From Posidonia oceanica (taxonomy: Eukaryota > Streptophyta > Magnoliopsida > Alismatales > Posidoniaceae): a stretch of DNA of 64,000 bases. Below are positions 44,500-54,924 of the stretch, piece by piece (within the stretch, counting starts at the first letter, position 1; each line of letters begins with the position of its first letter). The translations under genes and the position numbers were made by a program. The notes below the pieces were generated by a model. That model was not told the DNA's origin. It made no database searches and saw nothing but the letters and a program-made list of their open reading frames with translations. Location: positions 147,447,501 through 147,511,500 of the forward strand of contig JAZBRS010000026.1 of assembly GCA_037176725.1 (NCBI GenBank), in the 5' to 3' direction.

Positions 44500-45480
44500 A
44501 AGCGAGGTCAAGCGTAGCGAGTCCGTGGCTCAGGGTTGACAAGACACCCCTCCGGACGTCGATAGGTGCCGAAGTTACTATGGGCGTGAGTCACTTATCC
44601 GGTGGATGCACAGAAAATCACGACTTGTTGCCGCAATGCAGATGTATGCGAACACTAGGATGCTGTGCCAATGCAAAGACTAGTGTACGGTGCTAATGCA
44701 GATGTGATGCTTACGCTAATGCTCATTGTGCTGTACTCCACCGGGGGAAAAGCGGGTGATGCATGCACGTGGTGTGGCGGAAAATGCCATGCAATACAAA
44801 AGGTCGCTGGGCAATACAGGAAGGCCAGTCAACAGAGTGCGCTGAGCGGTGTACAGCTCTAGCGCGGGTGTGCCATTCGCTAAGCTTTGCTTGAAGCGAA
44901 GGCGGTGCAGGTGCAGAAAGTAAAATGCTAAAAGTAAGATGTTGTGAATGTGCATGCAATGACGGGCACGTAATGCCAAGGAAGCGATCCTGGCCGTGCA
45001 CTACTGCGTGTGTCCTCTCGAGCTGGCTGGCTGTAAGAAAGCTGCGGAATGTTGAAGATATCACTTTAAGCAATGTGCGATCAGGAGTTCGATTTTCTAA
45101 GCATGCCATGTCCGGGAAATGGAATGTGGGAGTTGGGGTAATGACTAACGGAGGAGTAGTTGCGCAATAAGAATGCGATGTGATGCGATGTTATGCAGTG
45201 TATATACAGTGGGACGTCGGGCCTGCGAAACAAAGAAAGCGATCCTGGCCGTGCACTACCGCGGGTGTCAACCAAAGTAGGCAAGCTGCGTAGAGTTGCA
45301 AGTGCTGAGGATGCCACCTTAAGCAATACGCAAACCAGGGGTTCGGATCCTAAGCGCGCAATGTTCGTGTGTTGATGAAATGCAATACTAGGATTGACTC
45401 TATGGGGGATACAAGGAAGCTACATGCTGTCATATAATGAGATGCTAATGCTATGCAACAGAATGCTATTACACTATGAC
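44500..45480 (-). other. 3' UTR of T2 with a duplicated block
   Basis: No gene. The first 120 bases are collinear with the T1 pre-polypurine region. A block reading GCGATCCTGGCCGTGCACTAC...TTAAGCAATRYGC...TTCGRWTYYTAAGC (ambiguity codes where copies differ) occurs twice, at about 44986-45106 and 45239-45360. Short ORFs here are not supported. Confidence 0.6.
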
Positions 45481-46620
45481 GAAAGGTGATAAGTTAACGG
45501 ACCTATCGCCAGATAGTTAGGGGTTATCAGCCCTATGAGGAGTTGACGGACTCATCACCGGATAGTTAAGGCTATCATCCCTGCTGAGGAGTTAACGGGC
45601 TCATCACCGGATAGTTAGGGATTATCGGCCTACTGAGGAGTTAACGGACTCATCATCGAATAGTTAGGGCTATCAGCCCAGATGAGGGTGGAAAGGGGTG
45701 GGAATACCGAACCAGAAGGTGTGGCACAGATTCGTAGACGCTCCCGCGACAGTTGGGGATGTCAGCCCAATGAGGGTGAGACAATACCAAGGGGCTGCCA
45801 GATGCACTTGGTATCGAAGGTGGTGATAGGCCAGCGAGTCTGTTAGGCAAGAGAGGTGGTGACAAGTGGGATGACTTGTAACCACGAATGCAAAGGGAGT
45901 ACCATACCCAAAGGCGTGGCAGAGGTCCGTAGACGTTCCCTTAACAGTTGAGGATGTCAGCCCGGATGCAGATGGAAATGTGATACCATGAGGTAGCAAA
46001 TAAAGATGCCCCTGGTAATGGTGAACGATACCAGGAGACAGCCGAAGCGCCCATGGCATCGAAATGCAAAGTGGAGACAAAGCTAACGTGTTTGCCAACC
46101 GAGTAGTTAGGGGTACCAGCCCGATGCAGGGAGGATGAATGTAAGGGCTCACCATGTGGTGTGCAATGCTGGTGGGGAATGCAATGGGATAATGCAAAGA
46201 GAAATGCAGGATGATAAGTTAACGGACCTATCGCTGAGCAGTTAGGGCTGCCAACCTGGTGAGATGGGGGAGTGATACCATAGGGCAGCAGAAAATGATG
46301 CCCCTGGTATCAGAAATGATACCAGGGAACAGCCGAAGCGCCCCTGGCATTTGAATGCGAATGATGGATGGATGGATGATAAGTTAACGGACCTATCGCC
46401 AAGCAGTTAAGGCTACCGGCCCGGTGATAAGTTGACGGACTCATCGTCGGATAGTTAGGGCTATCAGCCTGAGGTGACATTTTAACGAGTGTCAACCGAG
46501 CAGTTAGGGCCGCCAACCCGATGCAGAGGAATGAATGCAGGATGATAAGTTGACGAACCTATCGCCGAGCAGTTAGGGCTGCTAGCCTACATGAGGAAAA
46601 ATGCAGGATGATGTAGGGAG
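45481..46620 (-). repeat. Hairpin array of T2, first part
   Basis: Units of 40-60 bases combine a GTTRACGGACTCATC box and an arm-TTAGGG-arm box. The loop is nearly constant while stems change: GATAG/CTATC (45561-45565 with 45572-45576), GACA/TGTC (45748-45751 with 45760-45763), GCAG/CTGC (46238-46241 with 46248-46251). Others: ATGAG/CTCAT; TGACA/TGTCA near 46475; and GATACCA...TGGTATC pairs near 45783 and 46275. The minus-strand Pro/Ser ORF of 174 codons is the array read in frame. Confidence 0.88.
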
Positions 46621-48010
46621 AAAACAGGAACCCATCGTGGTGGGTGTGCAATGGTCTCAGCACGGGCATGCGATGCTACGCCACAGAGTGGCAAACAACG
46701 GACATGCCGGTCATCACGGACCTACCCAACACGGTGGGTGGCAAAATTTGAAAAGCGCAGAGCCTCTGAGCGAGGCAGGCAAAAGTGCTCGTCCTTGGCT
46801 CCGATTTTCGAAAACGGGGAGAAGGGAAAAAAGATTACTATAACATGCATGTTTTTGGTGGCTTCGGATTCAAAGCAGCTGTTTCCGGGAGGGTGCTTCT
46901 GCACTTTCTGACTCAGGAGATTCTCGATCCTCGAGCAACACCCTTCCGAGTTGTGGTCGATGGCTCTCTTTCTCACTCTTGGTTCGGGATGAGGCCTCAG
47001 CTTTGCAGAGTATAGCCTTTGGCTGCATGTGGGTAGTAGAAGCGTTGGATGTAGCTTCATAGCCTCCGTCTTAATTCCTCGGGGACCGACTACCGCTATT
47101 GACGCTCTCGGATAGATTTTTCTTTTCCCTCTTGAGTGACGGGACTTGCATCTAGCCTGCTAGGGATGTAGAGTTGTTGTCTGCACAAGGGATTGGAGCG
47201 TGTTGCTTTGCTCAGAGGGTGGGGGCAGGTCCTATGGATAATACTTCTCGTGCAGTTGGCGATGTGGTACTTGGAGTTGAAGGTTGAGGGGGCTTCGATG
47301 CTTGTCCGAGTCACTCGTCTCATGGGCGTCTTCTTTCTTTAACTTCTGTCTTCATTTTTTTTGTGCCCAGCATGCATATCTTGTTATCATTTTTTTTTTG
47401 CTCACATGACCTCTATTCTTTTGGATATGCATGACTTCGCCCTCTTGGGGTAGCGGTCCCGGATGAGGCGTTAAGAGTTCGGTTGCTCGGCATACACCTT
47501 CAGCCTCTGCTGTATGTACAGGCAGCCTCTGGCTATGCTCTGCTCTACTTTGGTCCTCTCCATGTCTGGTGGACTCTTTTGATAGGGTGGATCTCGCTTT
47601 TGGAGTTTTGAGCTCCGCGAGTCACTCTGTTCTGCTCTCAGTCTCACTTTGTAGCCACATGCAAGAGATGGCGCTGCTCATGTGAGTTCTGCCTGAGATT
47701 GTCGATGCTTGACATTCTCTCGGCGCTGCTTGTTTGTCCAAAGCTAGGTTTCAGATTATACAAATGTTTGTGGGTTTTGTATATTTTAGAAGAGGAAAGG
47801 ACAAACATATTTTTGAGTTTTTGCATTGGTTTTGTATTTTTATGGTTTTTGGGTTTAGGAAAACATAAAAAGGGAAAACTAGCAGAAAGACGAAAGCATA
47901 TTTTTGTTGTTTTTTATTTTCTTGATTTTTTTGGTGCTTTTGTCTTTTATAAGATGCAAGAAATGATATATATGTGCAGGAAGTGAAGTGCGTGTTAGAA
48001 GTTATGTGCA
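46621..48010. other. Unexplained 1.4-kb segment splitting the T2 hairpin array
   Basis: T/G-rich sequence unlike the flanking repeat units. The array stops near 46620 and resumes at about 48015. It includes a T-run at 47350-47400 and a purine-poor stretch at 47760-47960 that gives small hydrophobic ORFs. No domain, terminal repeat or poly(A) was recognised. It could be captured sequence, an older insertion, or a fast-diverging part of the 3' UTR. Confidence 0.5.
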
Positions 48011-48175
48011 TGTGCAGGATGTAAGTTGACGGACCTATCGTCGAGCAGTTAGGATTGCCAACCCGGTAATAAGTTGACGGACTCATCGCCGGATAGTTAG
48101 GGGTATCAGCCCGTGGGTGACATTTTAATGGGTGTCAACCGAACAATTAGGATTGTCAGCCCGATGCAGATGAAT
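48011..48175 (-). repeat. Hairpin array of T2, second part
   Basis: The same units resume. ACAAT (48143-48147) and ATTGT (48152-48156) form arms around TAGG, where neighbouring units have GATAG/CTATC. A TGACA/TGTCA unit lies just before. Confidence 0.85.
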
Positions 48176-48326
48176 GAAGAAGAAAGAAATGCATGCTTTT
48201 AGGTTTTGCTGATTTTATATTTTTTATGGTTTTCTGACAATGCGAGAAAACGTAAAAACAAAACAAAACAAAAAGAAAAGAAAAGACAATGCAAAAATTA
48301 AAAGAGAGGCAAGAGGGACTTACTTG

Positions 48327-50822
48327 TCAGCAACCTCGGGAGGGAGGTGCTGGGTCCGCTCCTACGCTGCTGGTGCTGTCGGTGGGGTCCACTGTTGGCA
48401 GTGCGGGGAGCACTAGGGCTACTGGAGCTGCTGATGGCAGTGCAGGGAGCACTGGAGTTGCTAGGGTTGGTGGTGATGCTGACCTGGAGGGCGCTGCGAT
48501 TGGGCCTGCTGTCGACGCTGCCGCTGCATCTCCAAGCGTCCCTCGGACGAGCTAAGAAAGGTGGGCAAAGGAGATTGCACCGATGGGATCGGAAGGATCC
48601 TCCAGGGCGGAGCTGGACTCAGAGAAGACTGGAGTGAGGGAGAAGACCCACGAGGTTCCGACATCTTCGTAGCCCGCAGGCTCGAAAGAGGAAGGGTCGG
48701 CTACACTAGGGTGTGCGAGTGCAAGTGCAGGTGTATGTGCAGGTGCTGCCTCCTACGCGTCAACGTTGATGACCATTCGATCGATCAGGCGCTGAACGAC
48801 ATCCCGTAAAGTGAGGCAGTCATCTGTCGAGTGCCCAGTGGCTCGATGGAAACTGCAGAACTGATTCGTATCGTGCAACCGCGGAGGGGGATTCGGTGAC
48901 GGACGAACAGCCGGGAGTCTCAGAAGTGACTCAACCTAGGGGAAGATGACACTCAGTGGTTCGGCCAGAGGCGTGTAATCGCACTCGGCACGACGAGGTC
49001 GTCTTTGCCCTGGTTGGAATCCTTGCTAAGCCTACGCGACGTGATGCACTGACTCGATGGTGGCAGTGTGTGCAATGGGTGCATAGCTAGGTGCAAGATC
49101 TAGCAAGGTAGAGTCTGGCTGACCCTCTGCATAGGCAGGCTCTACGGGAGAATCGACGTACGCGACGGTGTGCTGTTCGGAGTAGCCGAGAGCAGAGTTG
49201 TTGTTGTTGTTGTCGTTGCGGCGACTGGGGGTGCTGGCCTGCCTAGTCAATGCAGAAAGTGCAGGGAAATGTCCACTTCGCAGTGAGCTCTCCACGCGGG
49301 CGCCAGCTCTACCCAGCGATGCAAAACTAGTGACTAGTTGGATGGATAGCAGGGTTCCAGTCACTGGCTGCACCTCCTTGATGATCATGTCAATAGACTC
49401 CTCGTCAGAGGGTCTACCATTGATCTGGGTGGCCATGGAACGCTAGTGACCGACATACTCCCCGAACGGCTCTTGGGGCCTCTACCGAATGGCGACAAGA
49501 TCCTCTCTCTTGGCGATCAAGTCGAGGTTGAAAGAATACTGCTCAAGGAAATCCTGAGAAGGATCCTTCCAAGTCTGAATCGCGGCCATGTCAAGGGAAG
49601 TGAACCACTTGAGCGCGGGGCCGGTCAGACTCTTCTAGAACAGGCAGATCAGGAGCCTTTCGTCAGCCTGAAGCTGAGCAAGGTCCCTGCAGTATGCTTT
49701 CAGATGTGAGATGGGGCAGCCTCTACCGTTGTATCTTTCGAACTCCAAGATGCGGAATTTTGAAGGGAGTGCGGCCTCTGGGAAGTAGCTGAGGTCCCGG
49801 AATTAGTAGGACTGGCAGTCCGTGTCCTGCAATTGACAAATTGCTTTTTCTAGATCACCAATCCTGGAGGGGAGGGTGCTAGAAGTCGCTGCTGTCGAGA
49901 TTGGTGCAGCCAGGGCAGGTGCCACGTATGTTCTATGGGTCGCGCGAAAGCGCTCCTCCAGATCCACCATCACACCACCTGGTGTTGAGGCGTGAGGGCC
50001 AACATACCTGTGCGATAGTGAATAGTATTGTGGGATGCATGCAGGGGTTTGAACCTGATGCAAAGGGTATGGATAGATAATATGCTGTGCAGTGTAAGGT
50101 GTAGTGTGGGGGAGCAGTAGCTGTAGCACCGGCACGGTGCCAGGCGACGGGCCAGAGGGGTGCTGCGCTCGCGCCAATCCAGGGGACTGTCCACCAAATA
50201 GTGGAGTTTTATGCAGTGGATAGTGCTGTGTTGATGCAGGAGGCAAATAAAACGCCCGCGTCGCCGGAGCTGTGAGGAGCTGGGATGATGGCAAGGGCAG
50301 AGGTGCAGTGTGGGGAGCCTGCAGAGCTGGTGTGGGCTGCACCGGAATCTCAGGGGTCGGGCAAAAAGGTTGGGCCACAGTCGAGTCAAGAGCAAAAGCC
50401 ATGCCTCGCAACCTCTCGACCTTAGCCATGAGGTGTCGTGCTCGCAACGCGAGGGACTCGTCGACCGACGAGCTGGGAAGAAAACGATCGGCCGCCAAAG
50501 GGGGTACAGAGACAGAAAGGGCAAAGCAGGGAGATCCTACGCAAGGAGTAGCCACAGAAGGCTGGATTCCTAAGGTGGGAAAGCCCTAGGATAGAACAGA
50601 AGGCGACATTCCTGGAGCCTGAGTGGTGGTCATCGGGGTTGACATGGTGACAAGCTCCAGGCCGACTAGGGTCGGCCCTTGTTCCAGATAAAGGGACTGA
50701 GAAGTCTCCTGCACCAAAAGAGGTGAAGAGACAGCAGACGTCAAAGCAAGGGAAAGAGAGACCGAAGTCGGTGTCTCCTCCGACGCCAAAGAGGAAGAAC
50801 GCTTGCCGGTATGCTAGGCCAT
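48327..50822 (-). pseudogene. gag: Gag polyprotein of T2, frame-intact but stop-laden
   Basis: A single frame of 832 codons from ATG (50822-50820) to TGA (48329-48327) with no frameshift. It has about ten TAG and one TAA inside, including codon 3. The N-terminal half is Pro/Ser/Ala-rich. The capsid-like domain at about 49790-49380 reads LTGPALKWFTSLDM, FLEQYSFNLDL, EPFGEYV and SDEESIDMI. A Cys/His motif CSFHRATGHSTDDC is at about 48850-48810. TAG codons face CAG or TGG in the T1 gag: LF*KSL versus LFQKSL; GH*RSM versus SRWCAL; IR*RPQEP versus TKQNPSEP. Gag may once have been supplied in cis or for particle assembly; it cannot be made full-length now. Confidence 0.92.
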
Positions 50823-51966
50823 AACGAACAGTGAGCGATTGCAAAAGGGGTTTGCGGTTGAGAGCAGAGACACAAGACCTAAGGAGAGCTTCTATCGAGG
50901 GCGACAGATAGCTCAGAGACAGAGAGGAGGGACGCTCAGGGTCCTAGCAGTGGATCCTGTACCTACCTACGAAAACAATAAAGGCGTCAGAGGTTGGATG
51001 CAAAAGAAGTTATTAAGGGTGGCATGAATGGCACACATGCAGATGAATGCCCTATTATGCGCTCTCTTACCATGCATGTCCTGAGTAGATGACCTACTCG
51101 GACTCACTCATGGGTATGGGTTTATTGACAAACTCCAGGTCAGAAAAAGTAGGATCCCCGTCTAAATCCTGGCCAAAGCTCAGGCAGTAATGGAAGGGTG
51201 TGTTAGTGGCCTTGTTCATGCCAAAGCATGGGCTGTACTCTCTACTAGCACCGACACGACCCCCGACAAGGGGGGACAGATCGACCAACTTGTGCCACGC
51301 CAAAGCAATGGAACAAGCGACTGTGACTATCCTTCGCAGACTGTGGGTGGACTCAGAGGAGAGAATGCATGCTTTCTAAAATGAAACAATCATGCGAATA
51401 TGCTTTAAAGTGTTTTACTTGCGTTTTATTTAACCAAAGGGGAAAAATTGCAAGTTTTGGCTCTAGTTGTGCTTAGATGTTATTGCTTGGCTTTATTGTA
51501 GCTTTTAGATTAAGCAAAAGGAGAGCAAGCATGTTTCTACTATCCTAGGCATGGCATAAGCATGAATGGGAGAGAAACATGGGGTCATGGCATGCAATCA
51601 ACCACATAACAAGGCAAAAAGCATGCGCATGGCATGTGTAGGTGTTGTGGACATGATTGTAAAAAGAAAGCATTCATCATATCAAAAGACATGTATACAT
51701 GGCATGTGCAAGTGTGGTGGCATAGCAATTGTGTGAAATAAAGCATTTACCACTCAAAAGGCATGTATTATTGCGCCAAGCAGGTATTTAGACATGTGTA
51801 ATGCGAGAAATAAAGCAATGTAAGCAAGCATGGCATCAGGCAAGAGATAAAGCAAGCAAAGTAAATAGGCAAGCAAGCAAGCAGGCAAGGCATGCAAAGG
51901 CACAAGGCAAGCAAAGTGCGAAATCCAAGCAAGCAAGAAAGTGGAAACGAAAGTCGGAGTCTAGAA
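50823..51966 (-). other. T2 leader with a conserved short ORF
   Basis: Untranslated leader between PBS and gag. An open frame of 69 codons on the minus strand (51303-51094, GRVGASREYSPCFG, LSFGQDLDGDPTFSDLEFV) matches a broken frame in the T1 leader. It has no ATG at its apparent start, so expression is unproven. Around 51545-51560 the CATGCCTAGGATAGTAG junction gives the uninterrupted form of the site where solo LTR B landed in T1. Confidence 0.6.
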
Positions 51967-51984
51967 TCTCCAGCGGAGTCGCCA
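51967..51984 (-). other. Primer-binding site of T2
   Basis: On the element strand: TGGCGACTCCGCTGGAGA, one base (G) away from the LTR end ...TTACTACA. It complements a tRNA ending ...AGTCGCCA, fitting tRNA-Arg priming as in Ogre elements. Confidence 0.9.
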
Positions 51985-51985
51985 C

Positions 51986-54924
51986 TGTAGTAACCTTGAA
52001 AATCGACGCGTCCTTGCATGATGCCAAAGCTCGCGTGCACCGACCGAAAATAGGCTACTATGAGCGGGTGGATCCGAGGAAGGAAACTCGACTCGAAAAC
52101 ACCGAAAAAAGAAGGAAAAACAAAGATAAAGCAAATTCGAAGTCGCCACCTAGTCTATTAAATTGGGAGAAAAGGAAAACCGAGGAAATGCATGAAAAAC
52201 ATGCAAAGGGATGTAATGCTATGCAATGATATGAGTTGTGCCTAGGATGAGGGCATAATGGTCATTGCGTGCCAAGAGAAAGGGTAAGGACTCTTGTTAC
52301 ACACGGGGAAGGTGTTAGGCACCCCCGATACGTTCGGAATCGATCTTTCTAGGCTTCTTGCTCGCATATGCAGAAATGTTAGCAATTGCTTGCCTTTACT
52401 GTACGCCCGAGGGCGAAGGCATGCTATGAATGCTTGAACTTGCTTAAAATGTTATGATGCATGATGGAAAATAAACGTGCAACTTATGTGCTCAGCAACG
52501 CTGCCAGTGTTCTGAACCGGGCGTGCCGTGGTTCAAAAGAACTCCAGATAGTAAGCATCACTATCCTAAATGCAATGCAGGCGAGAAATCAAAACGGTGA
52601 ATAAACCATGCAAAATGATGCGACATGCGACAGAAAACAAGTCCGAGGCGGAAAACCACGGGAAAACATGCGATGCAAGGTGTAAAATAAGAAACGGGGA
52701 TCCAGCAGCATGCATGGGTGCTAAGGCATGTACTGAAAGTGCCAAAGTGCGGAAAACGATAACTGAAACGAAAACGACGCTAAAAACCAAGTGCAGCAGA
52801 CTGTAAAGTGTTGGACGCTGGGGCAGCCAGCGTCCTATGTTAAACGCTGGAGCAACCAGCGTCCAACACAGAGAAAAGAAAAACTGCGAGAAAAGCATGC
52901 TCATTTGGAAAATAGGGATTTTAATGCTATGTAAAAGTTATGGATAGATAAAACTATGCCAAAAGATGAAAGCATAAGCTCATAAATCGAATGCAAGCAT
53001 CAAAACAATTTCAAATAGGCAGAGGGTGTTAAACGCTGGGATTGGCAGCATCTAACGTTGGACGCTGAGATCCCCAGTGTCCAACACCTGAGCTTGGATT
53101 TTAAAAGAATGCATGCATGCTGAATATGTAAACGTTATGCAAATGCAATATTATAACAGGAAGACATGCGGATCATGCTAAACAAATAAGATGAGAAGCC
53201 AAAAGGATTCAAAGAACAAATCACAGGCATAAAACTGGCTCAAGCCAAAGCAGGTTGTTGAACGCTAGAGTACCCAACGTTTTACATAAAACGCTAGAGC
53301 ACTCAGCGTCCAACACAGAAAAGATAGAGGCACAAAGCTTAGCATGCAAACTGATAAAAAAGCATTGCCACAACCTACAAGCAACTGAAGGAAAGATCTA
53401 GATAGCAACATGCACACATGGAAGAGGCAAACATCTCAAATAAAAGCGGTTAAAAGATGCAAGGATGCAAAAATAGCCCACTAGGATGTAAGACGCTGAG
53501 AAGACCTACATCCTACATAAAACGCTGGATCAACCCGCGTCCAACACCCAGGTAGACTGATTAAAAATGTGAAGAAAGAAACCAAGCCAAAAATCGATAA
53601 ACGACTCCTAACATGGCATCTAGATGCATAAGGGAAAGCATGCAGGATATCAAAGCATATGGAGCAACATTTAAACCACAACAGTAAAGGAATAAATTAA
53701 CCTAAGGTAGTAGAGGCGTTGGACGCTGCCACAGGGCGCGTCCAACGTTAGACGCACCAGTTCGTGCGTCTAACAAGTCGGGAAGCTTCCCGGCAAGAAT
53801 CGATGCTCAAATCGATCCAAAACAGAAAACCAAATAGCAAGTAAGCAAAAGCATGCAATAACGAACATAACCATGCATTCAAAGCCAGAACTGGGTGCGT
53901 GGATTGCTCCACCCACCTCCTCCCTCTCACTGCCAGCGTTCAAGATGTTTTCGGCCATCACTGAGGCCGGAAAGCCATGAAGCTTGGTTGTGGAGCGTTG
54001 CTGAGATGAGGAAGGAGATGAGGAGCACACCGAGGAGAGGGAATTACCTATGTGTGGCTCGAATGAATTATGTGCGGCCGACCGACGAGATGGACGGCGA
54101 GCTTGGACGGTGGGGTTGGGCTGCTGTGGAGATTCTCTCACACGAGGAGGAGGATTCGGTGATTGTTGGGAGCTCTCTCAGACTCTCTGGTGGGTTCTAG
54201 AGTGGTGGAGCGAATTCTGGAGAGGTTGAGCTCCTTTGCGTGTGATGGTTGCTGTGGGAATGGGTTGTGGCACCACTGTGGAGGAAGGAAGGACACAGGG
54301 GGGTTAAGTGCTGAGGAGATAAGGCTATCAGTGGTGCAGGTGCATGGTAGGGAGTTAGTGTGCTACAGGCCGGGGAGGACAGGTCGGTGAGGCAGTGGAG
54401 AGGGGCTGTGAGGTGCAAGTGGCCGGCGAGGTCATGGGTGGCAGGCTGAGGACGATGGGTAGTAAGTGTGGTTTTGTTTCTAGCGTTTGGAGGGAGTGGG
54501 TAGTAAGTGGGGTGGCAGGGCACGGCAGAGGGCAGCTCTGGGTGCAGCGGAGGATGGCCAAAGGTCGCTGGCCGTCCCGACACGTTGGACGCTCGCCGGT
54601 GCAGCGTCTAACTTTAGACGCTAGCAAAGCCAACGTCCAACGTTGGACGCTGGGTTAGCTAGCGTCCAACATCCCAGAGGTGTTTCAAGGCTAATTTTGG
54701 GATTTTGGCTTAGGTTAGGGCTTGGGTTAAGGCTTAGGATTGGCTTGGGTGTGGTTTAGGTGAGGTTTAGGTGGGTTTTAGGGTTTTGATGGGGTTTTAG
54801 GCTAGTTTTGGTGAAAAGGTTGGTTTTGAGGGTTTTGAGTGGAGAGTGTGATTCTGCCGCTTCCGAGCTCATTTCTCCAAGTGAGATTCGTAGACTTAAA
54901 TCCTGTCAAAATGGGGTGTCTACA
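51986..54924 (-). mobile_element. 5' LTR (LTR D) of T2
   Basis: 2939 bases, TGTAGTAACC to GTGTCTACA on the plus strand. It carries at least six hairpins with related stems: GGACGCTGG/CCAGCGTCC (52813-52821 with 52827-52835), ACGCTGG/CCAGCGT (52844-52850 with 52856-52862), CGTTGGACGC/GCGTCCAACG (53717-53726 with 53738-53747), GTTAGACGCAC/GTGCGTCTAAC (53747-53757 with 53764-53774) and GTTGGACGCT/AGCGTCCAAC (54642-54651 with 54661-54670). The conserved end block includes the PBS-like motif at 52138-52148 (reverse). Confidence 0.92.

Larger units (their letters stand above)
41594..54924 (-). mobile_element. Non-autonomous Tat/Ogre-like element T2 (gag only)
   Basis: Minus-strand element of 13.3 kb: 5' LTR 51986-54924, PBS, leader, gag, hairpin arrays, polypurine tract, 3' LTR 41594-44486. 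LTR ends are TGTAGACACC...GTTACTACA when read on the minus strand. No protease, RT, RNase H or integrase sequence was found. Flanks are TAAAT (41589-41593) and TAGAC (54925-54929), not a clean duplication; the two differences are both transitions. It would have to borrow enzymes from a T1-type relative, with which it shares PBS, leader, gag and the pre-polypurine segment. Confidence 0.9.
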
